Part shown: piece by piece, positions 6,641 through 13,513 of the stretch
Layout: every line of letters begins with the position of its first letter
How positions within the stretch are numbered: the first letter of the stretch is position 1
NCBI GenBank assembly: GCA_050699035.1
Contig: JBOHDE010000041.1
Location: 1 to 22,275, forward strand
From: WHTB01 sp050699035
GTDB lineage: Bacteria > Actinomycetota > Actinomycetes > Propionibacteriales > Nocardioidaceae
Length of the DNA: 22,275 bases
Reading direction: 5' to 3'
Program-made: the position numbers and the translations under genes
Notes under the pieces: generated by a model
Database searches by the model: none
What the model saw: the letters and a program-made list of their open reading frames with translations, nothing else
Told to the model about the DNA's origin: nothing

Positions 6641-7819
6641 ATGGATGCCATCGGCCCGACCGTGCTCGTTATCGCGCTCGCGGTCGGGGTGCTGGTCGTG
6701 GTCGCGGTAACCGTCCAACACCGGCGCGACCTGGGTACGCCGGCCGACCGAGCCACCTTCCGTACCCTGCACACCGCGTCCCTGGCCTCGCCCCCGCTAC
6801 GGGCCGGGCTCAACGAGGTCAGCTCGGCCAAGGCGATCCGCTACCTCCGTGCTCTGCTCGGCTCACCGGCGACGGCGCTGACCGACCGCGACGGCGTGCT
6901 GGCCTGGGACGGCACCGGCGACGGCCATGTCGGCACTGCGCACGGCCTGGCCAAGTCGGTCCTGGCCGAGGGCAGCACCACCGTGCATGGTCCCGGGAAG
7001 GTCGCCTGCGCGGAGCCGGGCTGCCCGCTGCGGCACTGCGTCGTGGCGCCGCTCACGGTCGAGGACCGCGTCGTCGGCACGTTGCAGGTGTACGCGCCGT
7101 CCGCGTCGGCGGGTCTGGTCCGCGCGACCACCGAGGTGGCCAAGTGGGTGTCGGGGCAGCTCGAGCTGGCCGAGCTCGACCGGTCGCGTACCCAGCTGAT
7201 GGAGGCCGAGGTACGCGCCCTGCGGGCCCAGATCTCGCCGCACTTCATCTACAACTCGCTGACCGCGATCGCGTCCTTTGTACGCACCGACCCCGAGCGG
7301 GCCCGTGAGCTGCTCACCGAGTTCGCCGACTTCACCCGGTACTCCTTCCGCCGGCACGGCGACTTCACCACGCTGGCCGAGGAGCTGCGGTCGATCGAGC
7401 GCTACCTCGGCCTGGAGAAGGCCCGCTTCGGCGACCGGCTGCACGTGACGCTGCGGGTGGCGCCGGAGGTGCTGCCGGTGGCGCTGCCGTTCCTCTGCCT
7501 GCAGCCGTTGGTCGAGAACGCCGTACGCCACGGCCTGGAGGCCAAGCCCGACGCGGGGCACGTCACGATCGTGGCCGAGGACGCCGGCAACGACTGCGTG
7601 ATCTCGATCGAGGACGACGGGGTGGGCGACGACCCGGAGCGGGTACGTCGGGTGCTCGCGGGCGAGCCGGCCTCCGACTCTGTCGGGCTGGGCAACGTCG
7701 ACGAGCGGCTGCGCGCCGTGTTCGGCGACGACTATGGCCTGGTGGTGGAGACCGCGCCGGGCGCCGGAACCAAGGTGACGGTCCGGGTGCCGAAGTTCGC
7801 GCCCGGCGTCACGGCGTGA
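6623..7819 (+). CDS. LytS-type sensor histidine kinase
   Basis: A 398-residue sensor kinase (392 if it starts at ATG 6641). It has one N-terminal membrane helix (VLVIALAVGVLVVVAVTV), a GAF-like sensory domain at about residues 45-180, a coiled linker, then a His_kinase domain with QISPHFIYNSLTAIASF, where the H in SPHFIYN is the phosphorylated residue, and LQPLVENAVRHGLE as the N box. The HATPase_c G boxes are VISIEDDGVGDD and SVGLGNVDERL. This architecture is the LytS/YehU class that pairs with LytTR response regulators; the only one in the window is at 10307-11056, separated by three unrelated genes. The GAF-like part holds three evenly spaced cysteines (C129, C134, C139). The likely role is sensing a carboxylate, judged from the downstream transporter and acs genes. 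Confidence 0.9.
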   Translation: MHLSVRMDAIGPTVLVIALAVGVLVVVAVTVQHRRDLGTPADRATFRTLHTASLASPPLRAGLNEVSSAKAIRYLRALLGSPATALTDRDGVLAWDGTGDGHVGTAHGLAKSVLAEGSTTVHGPGKVACAEPGCPLRHCVVAPLTVEDRVVGTLQVYAPSASAGLVRATTEVAKWVSGQLELAELDRSRTQLMEAEVRALRAQISPHFIYNSLTAIASFVRTDPERARELLTEFADFTRYSFRRHGDFTTLAEELRSIERYLGLEKARFGDRLHVTLRVAPEVLPVALPFLCLQPLVENAVRHGLEAKPDAGHVTIVAEDAGNDCVISIEDDGVGDDPERVRRVLAGEPASDSVGLGNVDERLRAVFGDDYGLVVETAPGAGTKVTVRVPKFAPGVTA

Positions 7820-7823
7820 AGTA

Positions 7824-7863
7824 GTCAGACGATTCGTGCGGTCGGGCGCACGTTCCGTCTGAC
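7824..7863. repeat. 40-bp interrupted inverted repeat between kinase and guaB1
   Basis: GTCAGACG (7824-7831) pairs with CGTCTGAC (7856-7863), and inside it CGTGCG (7835-7840) pairs with CGCACG (7847-7852), with a symmetrical 3x3 internal loop and a six-base apex. It starts four bases after the kinase stop, so it may be the terminator. It also overlaps the expected -35 region of the guaB1 promoter, so an operator is equally possible. No T run follows. Confidence 0.65.
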
Positions 7864-7876
7864 AACTCGACAGCGG

Positions 7877-7882
7877 TAGCGT
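7877..7882 (+). promoter_or_regulatory. -10 element of a leaderless promoter for guaB1
   Basis: TAGCGT lies exactly six bases before GTG 7889, the spacing expected if transcription begins on the start codon. No Shine-Dalgarno precedes the GTG. The -35 region (about 7853-7858, TTCCGT) is weak and falls in the preceding inverted repeat. Confidence 0.55.
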
Positions 7883-7888
7883 CTCGGT

Positions 7889-9346
7889 GTGCACTTCCTG
7901 AACGGGCAGATACCCGCCCACGACCTGACCTACAGCGACGTCTTCATGGTCCCGGCCCGGTCGTCGGTGACGTCACGGCTCGACGTCGACCTGTCCACCG
8001 GCGACGGCACGGGTACGACGCTGCCGCTCGTGGTGTCGAACATGACCGCGATCTCGGGCCGTCGGATGGCCGAGACGGTCGCCCGGCGCGGCGCGATCGC
8101 GATCATCCCGCAAGACATCCCCAACGACGTGGTCGGCCGGGCCGTACGCAAGGTCAAGGGCGCCCACCCGGTCTACGACACCCCGATCGCCGTGACCCCC
8201 CAGACCACGGTCGGCGAAGCGATGTCGCTGCTCGGCAAGCGGGCGCACGGAGCCGCGGTCGTGGTCGAGGGCGACAAGCCGATCGGCATGGTCAGCGAGC
8301 ACGACGGCGCGGGGGTCGACCGGTTCGCCCAGGTCTACGAGGTGATGAGCAGCGACGTTGTCACGCTGCCGAGCGGGGTCGACCCGCGCGAGGCGTTCGA
8401 CGTGCTGACCACGCACCACCTTGCGCTGGCGCCGGTCGTCGACGGTGGCGACCTGGTCGGCGTACTCACCCGCAAGTCCGCCCTGCGCTCGACCCTCTAC
8501 ACCGCCGCGCTCGATCCGGAGGGGCGGCTGGCGGTCGGCGCCGCGCTCGGCATCAACGGCGACGTCGCCGAGAAGGCCCTGTCGCTGCTCGGGCACGGCA
8601 TCGACGTCCTCGTCGTCGACACCGCACACGGCCACCAGCAGCGCATGGTCGACGCACTGCCGCTGATCGTCGCCGAGCGCGACCGGATCGCGGGCGCGAC
8701 CGGGCGGCGGGTGCCGATAGTCGCCGGCAACGTCGTCTCGGCCGAAGGGGTACGAGACCTGGTCCGCGCCGGTGCCGACATCGTCAAGGTCGGCGTCGGA
8801 CCGGGCGCGATGTGCACGACCCGGATGATGACCGGGGTCGGCCGGCCGCAGTTCTCCGCGGTCCTCGAGTGTGCCGAGGCGGCGGGCGAAGCCGGCCGGC
8901 ACGTCTGGGCCGACGGCGGCGTCCGCCACCCACGAGACGTCGCACTCGGGCTGGCCGCCGGTGCCGCGTCGGTGATGATCGGGTCCTGGTTCGCCGGGAC
9001 GTACGAGAGCCCGGGCGACCTGCAGTACGGCTCCGACGGGCGCGCGTACAAGGAGTCGTTCGGGATGGCGTCGGCGCGGGCCGTCAGCAACCGCACTCGC
9101 GACGCCGCAGGCTTCGACCGGGCCCGGCTGGCGCTGTTCGAGGAGGGCATCAGCCACTCGCGCATGTACCTCGACCCCGACCGCCCCGGCGTCGAGGACC
9201 TGATCGACGCGATCGTGGCGGGCGTGCGCAGCGCGTGCACGTACGCCGGCGCGGCCTCGCTGCCGGACTTCCACGAGCGCGCGGTCGTCGGCGTGCAGAG
9301 CCACGCCGGGTACGACGAAGGGCTGCCGGTCCACGCCTCCTGGTAG
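7889..9346 (+). CDS. guaB1: GuaB1 family IMP dehydrogenase-related protein (probable GMP reductase)
   Basis: A 485-residue (beta/alpha)8 barrel enzyme with an inserted pair of CBS domains at about residues 95-205 (TVGEAMSLLGKRAHGAAVVV; VMSSDVVTLPSGVDPREAFD). The catalytic loop VGPGAMCTTRMMTG places the active-site cysteine at C309. VVDTAHGHQQRM, IVAGNVVSAEGV and WADGGVRHPRDVAL are the usual barrel motifs, and GSWFAGTYESPG is the phosphate-binding end. The N-terminal FLNGQIPAHDLTYSDVFMVP is typical of the GuaB1 group, distinct from the essential IMPDH GuaB2. Family knowledge: the mycobacterial GuaB1 acts as a GMP reductase, converting GMP to IMP in purine salvage, with the CBS pair giving nucleotide control. 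It does not obviously belong to the kinase or transporter pathway surrounding it. Confidence 0.93.
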   Translation: MHFLNGQIPAHDLTYSDVFMVPARSSVTSRLDVDLSTGDGTGTTLPLVVSNMTAISGRRMAETVARRGAIAIIPQDIPNDVVGRAVRKVKGAHPVYDTPIAVTPQTTVGEAMSLLGKRAHGAAVVVEGDKPIGMVSEHDGAGVDRFAQVYEVMSSDVVTLPSGVDPREAFDVLTTHHLALAPVVDGGDLVGVLTRKSALRSTLYTAALDPEGRLAVGAALGINGDVAEKALSLLGHGIDVLVVDTAHGHQQRMVDALPLIVAERDRIAGATGRRVPIVAGNVVSAEGVRDLVRAGADIVKVGVGPGAMCTTRMMTGVGRPQFSAVLECAEAAGEAGRHVWADGGVRHPRDVALGLAAGAASVMIGSWFAGTYESPGDLQYGSDGRAYKESFGMASARAVSNRTRDAAGFDRARLALFEEGISHSRMYLDPDRPGVEDLIDAIVAGVRSACTYAGAASLPDFHERAVVGVQSHAGYDEGLPVHASW

Positions 9347-9368
9347 AGGGCTATTGGTCTATCAGCAG

Positions 9369-9397
9369 TTGTTTATATAAACGACACCTGATCTAAT
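9369..9397 (+). promoter_or_regulatory. Promoter with palindromic operator for the arsR-type gene
   Basis: A -35 TTGTTT (9369-9374) and a -10 TCTAAT (9392-9397) are spaced by 17 bases, and ATG 9404 follows six bases after the -10, so the message is probably leaderless. A perfect 12-bp AT-rich palindrome GTTTATATAAAC (9371-9382), extending to 18 bp with one mismatch per arm, overlaps the -35 and fills the front of the spacer. This is where an ArsR-type autorepressor would block polymerase. Confidence 0.7.
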
Positions 9398-9403
9398 GAC
9401 GAC

Positions 9404-9739
9404 ATGCACGCGTTCGACATCCTCGGAGACCCGGTCCGGCGCCGGCTGGTCGAGTTGCTCGCCGACGGCGAGCAGAGCGCCGGGTCGCTGACCGAGGTGG
9501 TGCGCACCGAGTTCGGCATCAGCCAGCCAGCCGTGTCCGCCCAGCTGCGCGTGCTGCGCGAGTCGGGCTTCACGTCCGTCCGTGCCGAGGGGACCCGCCG
9601 CTGGTACGCCGTGGAGACCGCCCGGCTGCGCGAGGTCGACGACTGGATCGACCGCTACCGGCGGATGTGGGACCAGCGACTCGACGCCCTCGAGACCGAG
9701 ATCCGACGCGCACGACGCAGCAGGAGGAAACCGTCATGA
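9404..9739 (+). CDS. ArsR/SmtB-family winged-helix repressor
   Basis: A 111-residue DNA-binding protein. FDILGDPVRRRLVELLADGE is the first helix pair of the ArsR fold, SLTEVVRTEFGISQPAVSAQ includes the recognition helix, and RAEGTRRWYAVE is the beta-wing. The ELxVCDL metal site of SmtB-type repressors is absent and there are no cysteines, so metal sensing by the classic site is unlikely. The C-terminal helix (WIDRYRRMWDQRLDALETEI) probably mediates dimerisation. It overlaps the following SRPBCC gene by 4 bases (ATGA). ArsR/SRPBCC pairs of this kind are common in actinobacteria, and the repressor probably controls its own operon through the palindrome just upstream. Confidence 0.92.
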   Translation: MHAFDILGDPVRRRLVELLADGEQSAGSLTEVVRTEFGISQPAVSAQLRVLRESGFTSVRAEGTRRWYAVETARLREVDDWIDRYRRMWDQRLDALETEIRRARRSRRKPS

Positions 9740-10284
9740 CCGACATCCGCACGACACCCTGGGGCACCGTCGCCGGCGAGGTCGAGGCGCCCGTCGTACG
9801 CGTCGAACGGCTGATTGGGGCCGAAATCGCCGACGTCTGGTCCGCCTGCACCGAGCCCGAGCGGCTGGCCCGCTGGCTCGGGTTCTCCGAGGGCACGTTC
9901 GCCGCGCCCGGTGACACCGCCCGGTTCTGGCTGATGGCCGAGACGGGCCCCGACGACGGCTCGTTCCCGGCGACCTTCACTCTGCTCGAGCTGGCCGAGC
10001 CGCATCTCATCCGATTCGGATTCAGCGACGAGGCCGACCCCGACGGCGTCGTGACGATCACGCTGACCGCCGCAGGCGACAAGACCCAGCTGACGTTGGA
10101 ACACGCACTCTCCGCCCGCCCCGGCGCGATCGACCAGGCGGCCGGCTTCGGTGCCGGCTGGGAGGGTTTCCTGCTCCGGCTGGACACGCTGATCAGCGAC
10201 GGCGTCGCCGCCGACGACGACGGGCTGTACGAGGCGCTGCTCCCGGCGTACGGCGAGCAGGTGCAACGGCTCCGCGCGGGGTGA
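9736..10284 (+). CDS. SRPBCC (AHSA1-like/START-fold) family protein
   Basis: A 182-residue protein with the AHSA1-like helix-grip fold. It begins with a strand (EVEAPVVRVERLIGAEIADV), then WSACTEPERLARWLGF, the family hallmark, and continues through ATFTLLELAEPHLIRFGF and TQLTLEHALS to a long C-terminal helix (AAGFGAGWEGFLLRLDTLI). ATG 9736 is chosen because AGGAGG lies at 9722-9727 and the codon overlaps the arsR stop. Upstream in-frame starts lie inside arsR. Family members bind hydrophobic ligands in a central cavity; the ligand here is unknown. Co-translation with the repressor suggests they answer to the same small molecule or stress. Confidence 0.92.
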   Translation: MTDIRTTPWGTVAGEVEAPVVRVERLIGAEIADVWSACTEPERLARWLGFSEGTFAAPGDTARFWLMAETGPDDGSFPATFTLLELAEPHLIRFGFSDEADPDGVVTITLTAAGDKTQLTLEHALSARPGAIDQAAGFGAGWEGFLLRLDTLISDGVAADDDGLYEALLPAYGEQVQRLRAG

Positions 10285-10294
10285 CCGGAGGCGT

Positions 10295-10300
10295 TACCCT
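10295..10300 (+). promoter_or_regulatory. -10 element of a leaderless promoter for the LytTR regulator
   Basis: TACCCT lies exactly six bases before ATG 10307, the same spacing as at guaB1 and arsR. No Shine-Dalgarno is present. No -35 can be recognised. This would let the regulator operon be expressed separately from the arsR pair that ends at 10284. Confidence 0.5.
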
Positions 10301-10306
10301 CCCGGC

Positions 10307-11056
10307 ATGAGCTCGCCCGAGACGGCCCCCGGTCTGCGCGTGCTCGTCGTCGACGACGAAGTCCCGGCGCTCGAGGAGTTGGCGTTCCTGCTCGGCCGCG
10401 ACCACCGTATCGGCGAGGTGCTCACGTCGAGCTCGGGCACCGGTGCCCTGCGCGTGCTGGAGTCGGAGCAGGTCGACGCGCTCTTCCTCGACATCGCGAT
10501 GCCGGGGTTGTCCGGGCTCGAACTGGCCCGGGTGCTCGCCCGGTTCCGTACCCACACGCCGGTCGTCTTCGTCACCGCGCACGACGACCACGCCGTCGAC
10601 GCGTTCGAGCTGCACGCCGTCGACTACCTGCTCAAGCCCGTCCGTGACGACCGGCTGGCCGAGGCCATACGCCGGGTCGTCGACACCACCTCCGGCGACG
10701 AGGCAGGCGACGAGGACGAGACGATCCCGGTCGAGCTCGGCGGCGTGACCCGGTTCGTCAGCCGCAGCGACATCAGGTATGTCGAGGCGCAGGGCGACTA
10801 CGCCCGGCTCCACACGGCCGACGACAGCCACCTGGTGCGGATCCCGCTGACCACGCTGGAGGAGCGGTGGAAGGACGCCGGCTTCCTGCGCATCCACCGC
10901 AGCCTGCTGGTGAGCATCGACCACATCGACGAGACCCGATCCGAGCACGGCCGCTACTCGGTCGTGGTCGACGGCACCGTGCTCCGGGTCGCCCGCCGGC
11001 ACACCCGGCACCTGCGCGACGTCCTGGTCCGGCAGGCCCGGCTGGGCCGTCCATGA
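10307..11056 (+). CDS. LytTR-family response regulator
   Basis: A 249-residue two-domain regulator. The receiver domain has VLVVDDEVPAL (acidic pair D16, D17), the phosphoacceptor D62 in DALFLDIAMPG, VVFVTAHDDHAVDAF with the conserved Thr, and the DYLLKPV lysine. A short acidic linker (DEAGDEDE) leads to a LytTR DNA-binding domain at about residues 145-245, with RYVEAQGDYARLHT, FLRIHRSLLVSIDHI and VARRHTRHLRDVL as the typical strands and helix. LytTR regulators pair with LytS-type kinases; the partner is probably the kinase at 6623-7819. The regulator overlaps the following small membrane protein gene by 4 bases and heads an operon with a symporter, which suggests transporter control as in E. 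coli BtsSR and YpdAB. Confidence 0.93.
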   Translation: MSSPETAPGLRVLVVDDEVPALEELAFLLGRDHRIGEVLTSSSGTGALRVLESEQVDALFLDIAMPGLSGLELARVLARFRTHTPVVFVTAHDDHAVDAFELHAVDYLLKPVRDDRLAEAIRRVVDTTSGDEAGDEDETIPVELGGVTRFVSRSDIRYVEAQGDYARLHTADDSHLVRIPLTTLEERWKDAGFLRIHRSLLVSIDHIDETRSEHGRYSVVVDGTVLRVARRHTRHLRDVLVRQARLGRP

Positions 11057-11430
11057 CCGACCGGCTGCCCCCGAAGCGGGTACGGGTGACCAGCCCGCGC
11101 ACCTCGGCGACCCGGCCACGACGGGTCACCGTGGCCCGCGAGATCGACGACCAGACCGGGGTCGGCGAGGTCTACATGCGGTCGCTGATGTCGTCCCAGC
11201 TCCGGCTCGCGCTGCTCGTGCTCGGCGCGATGACGCTGCTGCTCGGCGGGCTCCCGGCGCTGTTCGCGCTGGTGCCGCAGGTGCGCGAGGTCGTCGTGCT
11301 CGGGCTGCCGCTGCCGTGGCTGCTGCTCGGCGGGCTGGTCTACCCGGTGCTGATCGCGCTCGGCTGGATCTTCGTGCGGCACGCCGAGCGGACCGAGCGT
11401 GAGTTCGCCGACCTGGTCGACCGGCCGTGA
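11053..11430 (+). CDS. Small two-helix membrane protein, DUF485-like partner of the symporter
   Basis: A 125-residue protein starting at ATG 11053, which overlaps the regulator stop (ATGA). It ends in a TGA overlapping the symporter GTG. A basic N-terminus (about 40 residues rich in Arg/Thr/Pro) is followed by VYMRSLMSSQLRLAL, a first hydrophobic helix (LLVLGAMTLLLGGLPALFAL), a second (LPWLLLGGLVYPVLIALGWI), and a charged tail FVRHAERTEREFADLVD. The tail resembles that of the true DUF485 protein at 13175 (WLYARHANKELDTTAAKL), and both sit directly upstream of a solute:sodium symporter gene. I infer a diverged DUF485-like accessory subunit. The sequence similarity outside the tail is weak. Confidence 0.8.
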   Translation: MTDRLPPKRVRVTSPRTSATRPRRVTVAREIDDQTGVGEVYMRSLMSSQLRLALLVLGAMTLLLGGLPALFALVPQVREVVVLGLPLPWLLLGGLVYPVLIALGWIFVRHAERTEREFADLVDRP

Positions 11431-13034
11431 GCACCACGGCCAGCATCACCGCCGTGACCCTGGTCGGGCTCGCCACCCTCGTGGTCGGAGTCCTCGGTCT
11501 CCGGTTCAGCCGCACGACGTCGGACTTCTACGTCGCCTCGCGCACGGTCGGTCCGGCCTGGAACGCCTCCGCCATCGGCGGCGAGTACCTCTCGGCCGGG
11601 TCCTTCCTCGGCGTCGCCGGCCTGATCCTGGTGTCCGGTGCGGACATGCTGTGGTACCCGGTCGGCTGGACCGCCGGTTACCTGATCCTGCTGGTGCTGG
11701 TGGCCGCGCCGCTGCGGCGGTCCGGCGCCTACACGCTCCCCGACTTCGCCGAGGTACGGCTGCAGTCGGCGTCCGTACGCCGGCTGTCCAGCGTGCTGGT
11801 GGTCGTGATCGGCTGGCTCTACCTGCTGCCGCAGTTCCAGGGCGCCGGCATCGCGCTGGGTGCCGCCGCCGGTGCGCCGACCTGGCTCGGCGGTGTCGTC
11901 GTCGCCGGGATCGTGCTGGTCAGCGTGCTGTCCGGCGGCATGCGCAGCATCACGTTCGTGCAGGCGTTCCAGTACTGGCTGAAGCTGACCGCGCTGCTCG
12001 TACCCCTGGTCTTCCTGCTGCTGCACTGGCAGGCCGACGGTGCACCGTCACCGTCGGAGGCACCGGTCGGGGGCGGCGCCGTGCCCGGCGACTCCTGGGT
12101 CCTGCCGCTGGCCAGTGGCATCGAGCACCCGCTGTACGCGACGTACTCCCTGATCCTGGCGACGTTCCTCGGCACCATGGGGCTCCCGCACGTGCTGGTG
12201 CGCTTCTACACCAACCCCGACGGGCGGGCGGCCCGCCGCACCACGCTGATCGTGCTGGTGCTGCTGGGAGTGTTCTACCTGCTGCCGGCGGTGTACGGCG
12301 CGCTCGGCCGGGTATACGCCGCGGACCTGATCGGCAGCGGGAAGGGCGACACGGTCGTGCTCGAGCTGCCGACGCGGATGGTCGGCGGGACGCTCGGCGA
12401 GCTGCTCGCGGCGCTGCTCGTCGCCGGGGCGTTCGCCGCGTTCCTCTCCACCTCGTCCGGCCTCACGGTGTCGGTGTCCGGCGTGCTCAGCCAGGACGCC
12501 CTGATCCGCTGGGTCGGCGGTGTCGCAGGCTTCCGGATCGCGGCCGTGCTCGCGGTCAGCGTGCCCCTCGCCCTGAACCTGGTCGCGCAGGACCTCGCCA
12601 TCGCCAACGTCGTGGGCATGGCGTTCGCCGTCGCCGCGTCGACGTTCTGCCCCCTGCTCGTGCTCGGCATCTGGTGGCGACGGCTCACCGACGCCGGCGC
12701 GATCGCCGGCCTGGTCGTCGGCCTCCTGCTGACCGGCGGCTCGGTGGTGCTCACCATCTCGGGCCAGGTCGCCGGCGGCTGGGCCGGGACGCTGCTCACC
12801 CAGCCCGCGGCCTGGACCGTGCCGATCTCGTTCGCCCTGATGGTCGGTGTCTCGCTGGCGACGCCGCACCGGGTGGCGTCCGACGTCGCCCGCACGATGG
12901 TGCGTCTGCACACACCCGAGCAGATCGAGGTCGACCGTGGCGACTGGCAGCCGCGCGCCACCCGGCTGGTTCCGCGGCGGAGGTCTGCGGTCGACCGTTC
13001 GTCGCGTCATACCGACCGCTCACCGCAGCCGTGA
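11427..13034 (+). CDS. Sodium:solute symporter, cation acetate symporter-like (first copy)
   Basis: A 535-residue transporter of the SSS family with about 13 membrane helices. It starts at GTG 11427, overlapping the stop of the small membrane gene. The N-terminal SRTTSDFYVASRTVGPAWNA and GGEYLSAGSFLGVAGL are signature segments of the ActP/MctC branch, and LGTMGLPHVLVRFYTNPDGR is a further conserved loop. LSTSSGLTVSVSGVLSQD contains the Na+-site helix region. The substrate is likely a small monocarboxylate such as acetate, pyruvate or propionate, but which one cannot be told. It is related to the second symporter at 13510. The C-terminal tail is long, basic and poorly conserved. A weak 7-bp hairpin spans its stop codon (13024-13056). 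Confidence 0.9.
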   Translation: MSTTASITAVTLVGLATLVVGVLGLRFSRTTSDFYVASRTVGPAWNASAIGGEYLSAGSFLGVAGLILVSGADMLWYPVGWTAGYLILLVLVAAPLRRSGAYTLPDFAEVRLQSASVRRLSSVLVVVIGWLYLLPQFQGAGIALGAAAGAPTWLGGVVVAGIVLVSVLSGGMRSITFVQAFQYWLKLTALLVPLVFLLLHWQADGAPSPSEAPVGGGAVPGDSWVLPLASGIEHPLYATYSLILATFLGTMGLPHVLVRFYTNPDGRAARRTTLIVLVLLGVFYLLPAVYGALGRVYAADLIGSGKGDTVVLELPTRMVGGTLGELLAALLVAGAFAAFLSTSSGLTVSVSGVLSQDALIRWVGGVAGFRIAAVLAVSVPLALNLVAQDLAIANVVGMAFAVAASTFCPLLVLGIWWRRLTDAGAIAGLVVGLLLTGGSVVLTISGQVAGGWAGTLLTQPAAWTVPISFALMVGVSLATPHRVASDVARTMVRLHTPEQIEVDRGDWQPRATRLVPRRRSAVDRSSRHTDRSPQP

Positions 13035-13085
13035 TCCCCGTACGCCGAAGGCTGCGACCCGCTCGCCGCAGTTGACCGCGACACG

Positions 13086-13117
13086 TCTACCGGGCCGGGT
13101 CGCGCCCTCTCTACCGT
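13086..13117 (+). promoter_or_regulatory. Possible promoter and direct repeat upstream of the DUF485 gene
   Basis: The 140-base spacer before the second transporter module holds a -10-like TACCGT (13112-13117) and two direct TCTACCG copies (13086-13092 and 13110-13116) spaced 24 bases start to start. LytTR regulators bind paired direct repeats roughly two helical turns apart, so these could be their target, but short repeats like this can arise by chance. No good -35 is placed for the -10. Confidence 0.3.
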
Positions 13118-13174
13118 GACGCTCATCGCGTGGCTGTTCAGCAGCCATCCCGCCCACATGCGAGGTGAAGCACC

Positions 13175-13513
13175 GTGGTGGAAGAAACCAGTGCGAAGCA
13201 GCACGGGGTATACGAAGAGATCCATGCCAGTGCCGACTTCCAGGAGCTGCGCCGGAAGTACCGCGGCTTCGCCATCCCGTGGACGGTCGCGTTCATGGTC
13301 TGGTACATGCTCTACGTCGTCATGAGCAACTGGGCCACGGGATTCATGAACACCCAGGTCATCGGCCACATCAACATCGCCCTGATCTTCGGCCTGCTGC
13401 AGTTCGCCTCGACGTTCGGCATCGCCTGGCTGTACGCCCGGCACGCCAACAAGGAGCTGGACACGACCGCCGCCAAGCTCAAGCGTGAGTACGACGAGGG
13501 AGCTGACGCATGA
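13175..13513 (+). CDS. DUF485 domain membrane protein (YjcH-like)
   Basis: A 112-residue inner-membrane protein. GAGGTGA lies about seven bases before GTG 13175 and serves as the ribosome site. FQELRRKYRGFAIPWTVAFM is the DUF485 entry motif, followed by two membrane helices (VAFMVWYMLYVVMS and IALIFGLLQFASTFGIAWLY) and a charged tail with the YARHANKELD signature. Family knowledge: DUF485/YjcH is nearly always encoded just before acetate symporter ActP (or MctC in Corynebacterium) and is thought to assist it. It overlaps the downstream symporter gene by 4 bases (ATGA), so both proteins are probably made in equal amounts. Confidence 0.95.
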   Translation: MVEETSAKQHGVYEEIHASADFQELRRKYRGFAIPWTVAFMVWYMLYVVMSNWATGFMNTQVIGHINIALIFGLLQFASTFGIAWLYARHANKELDTTAAKLKREYDEGADA

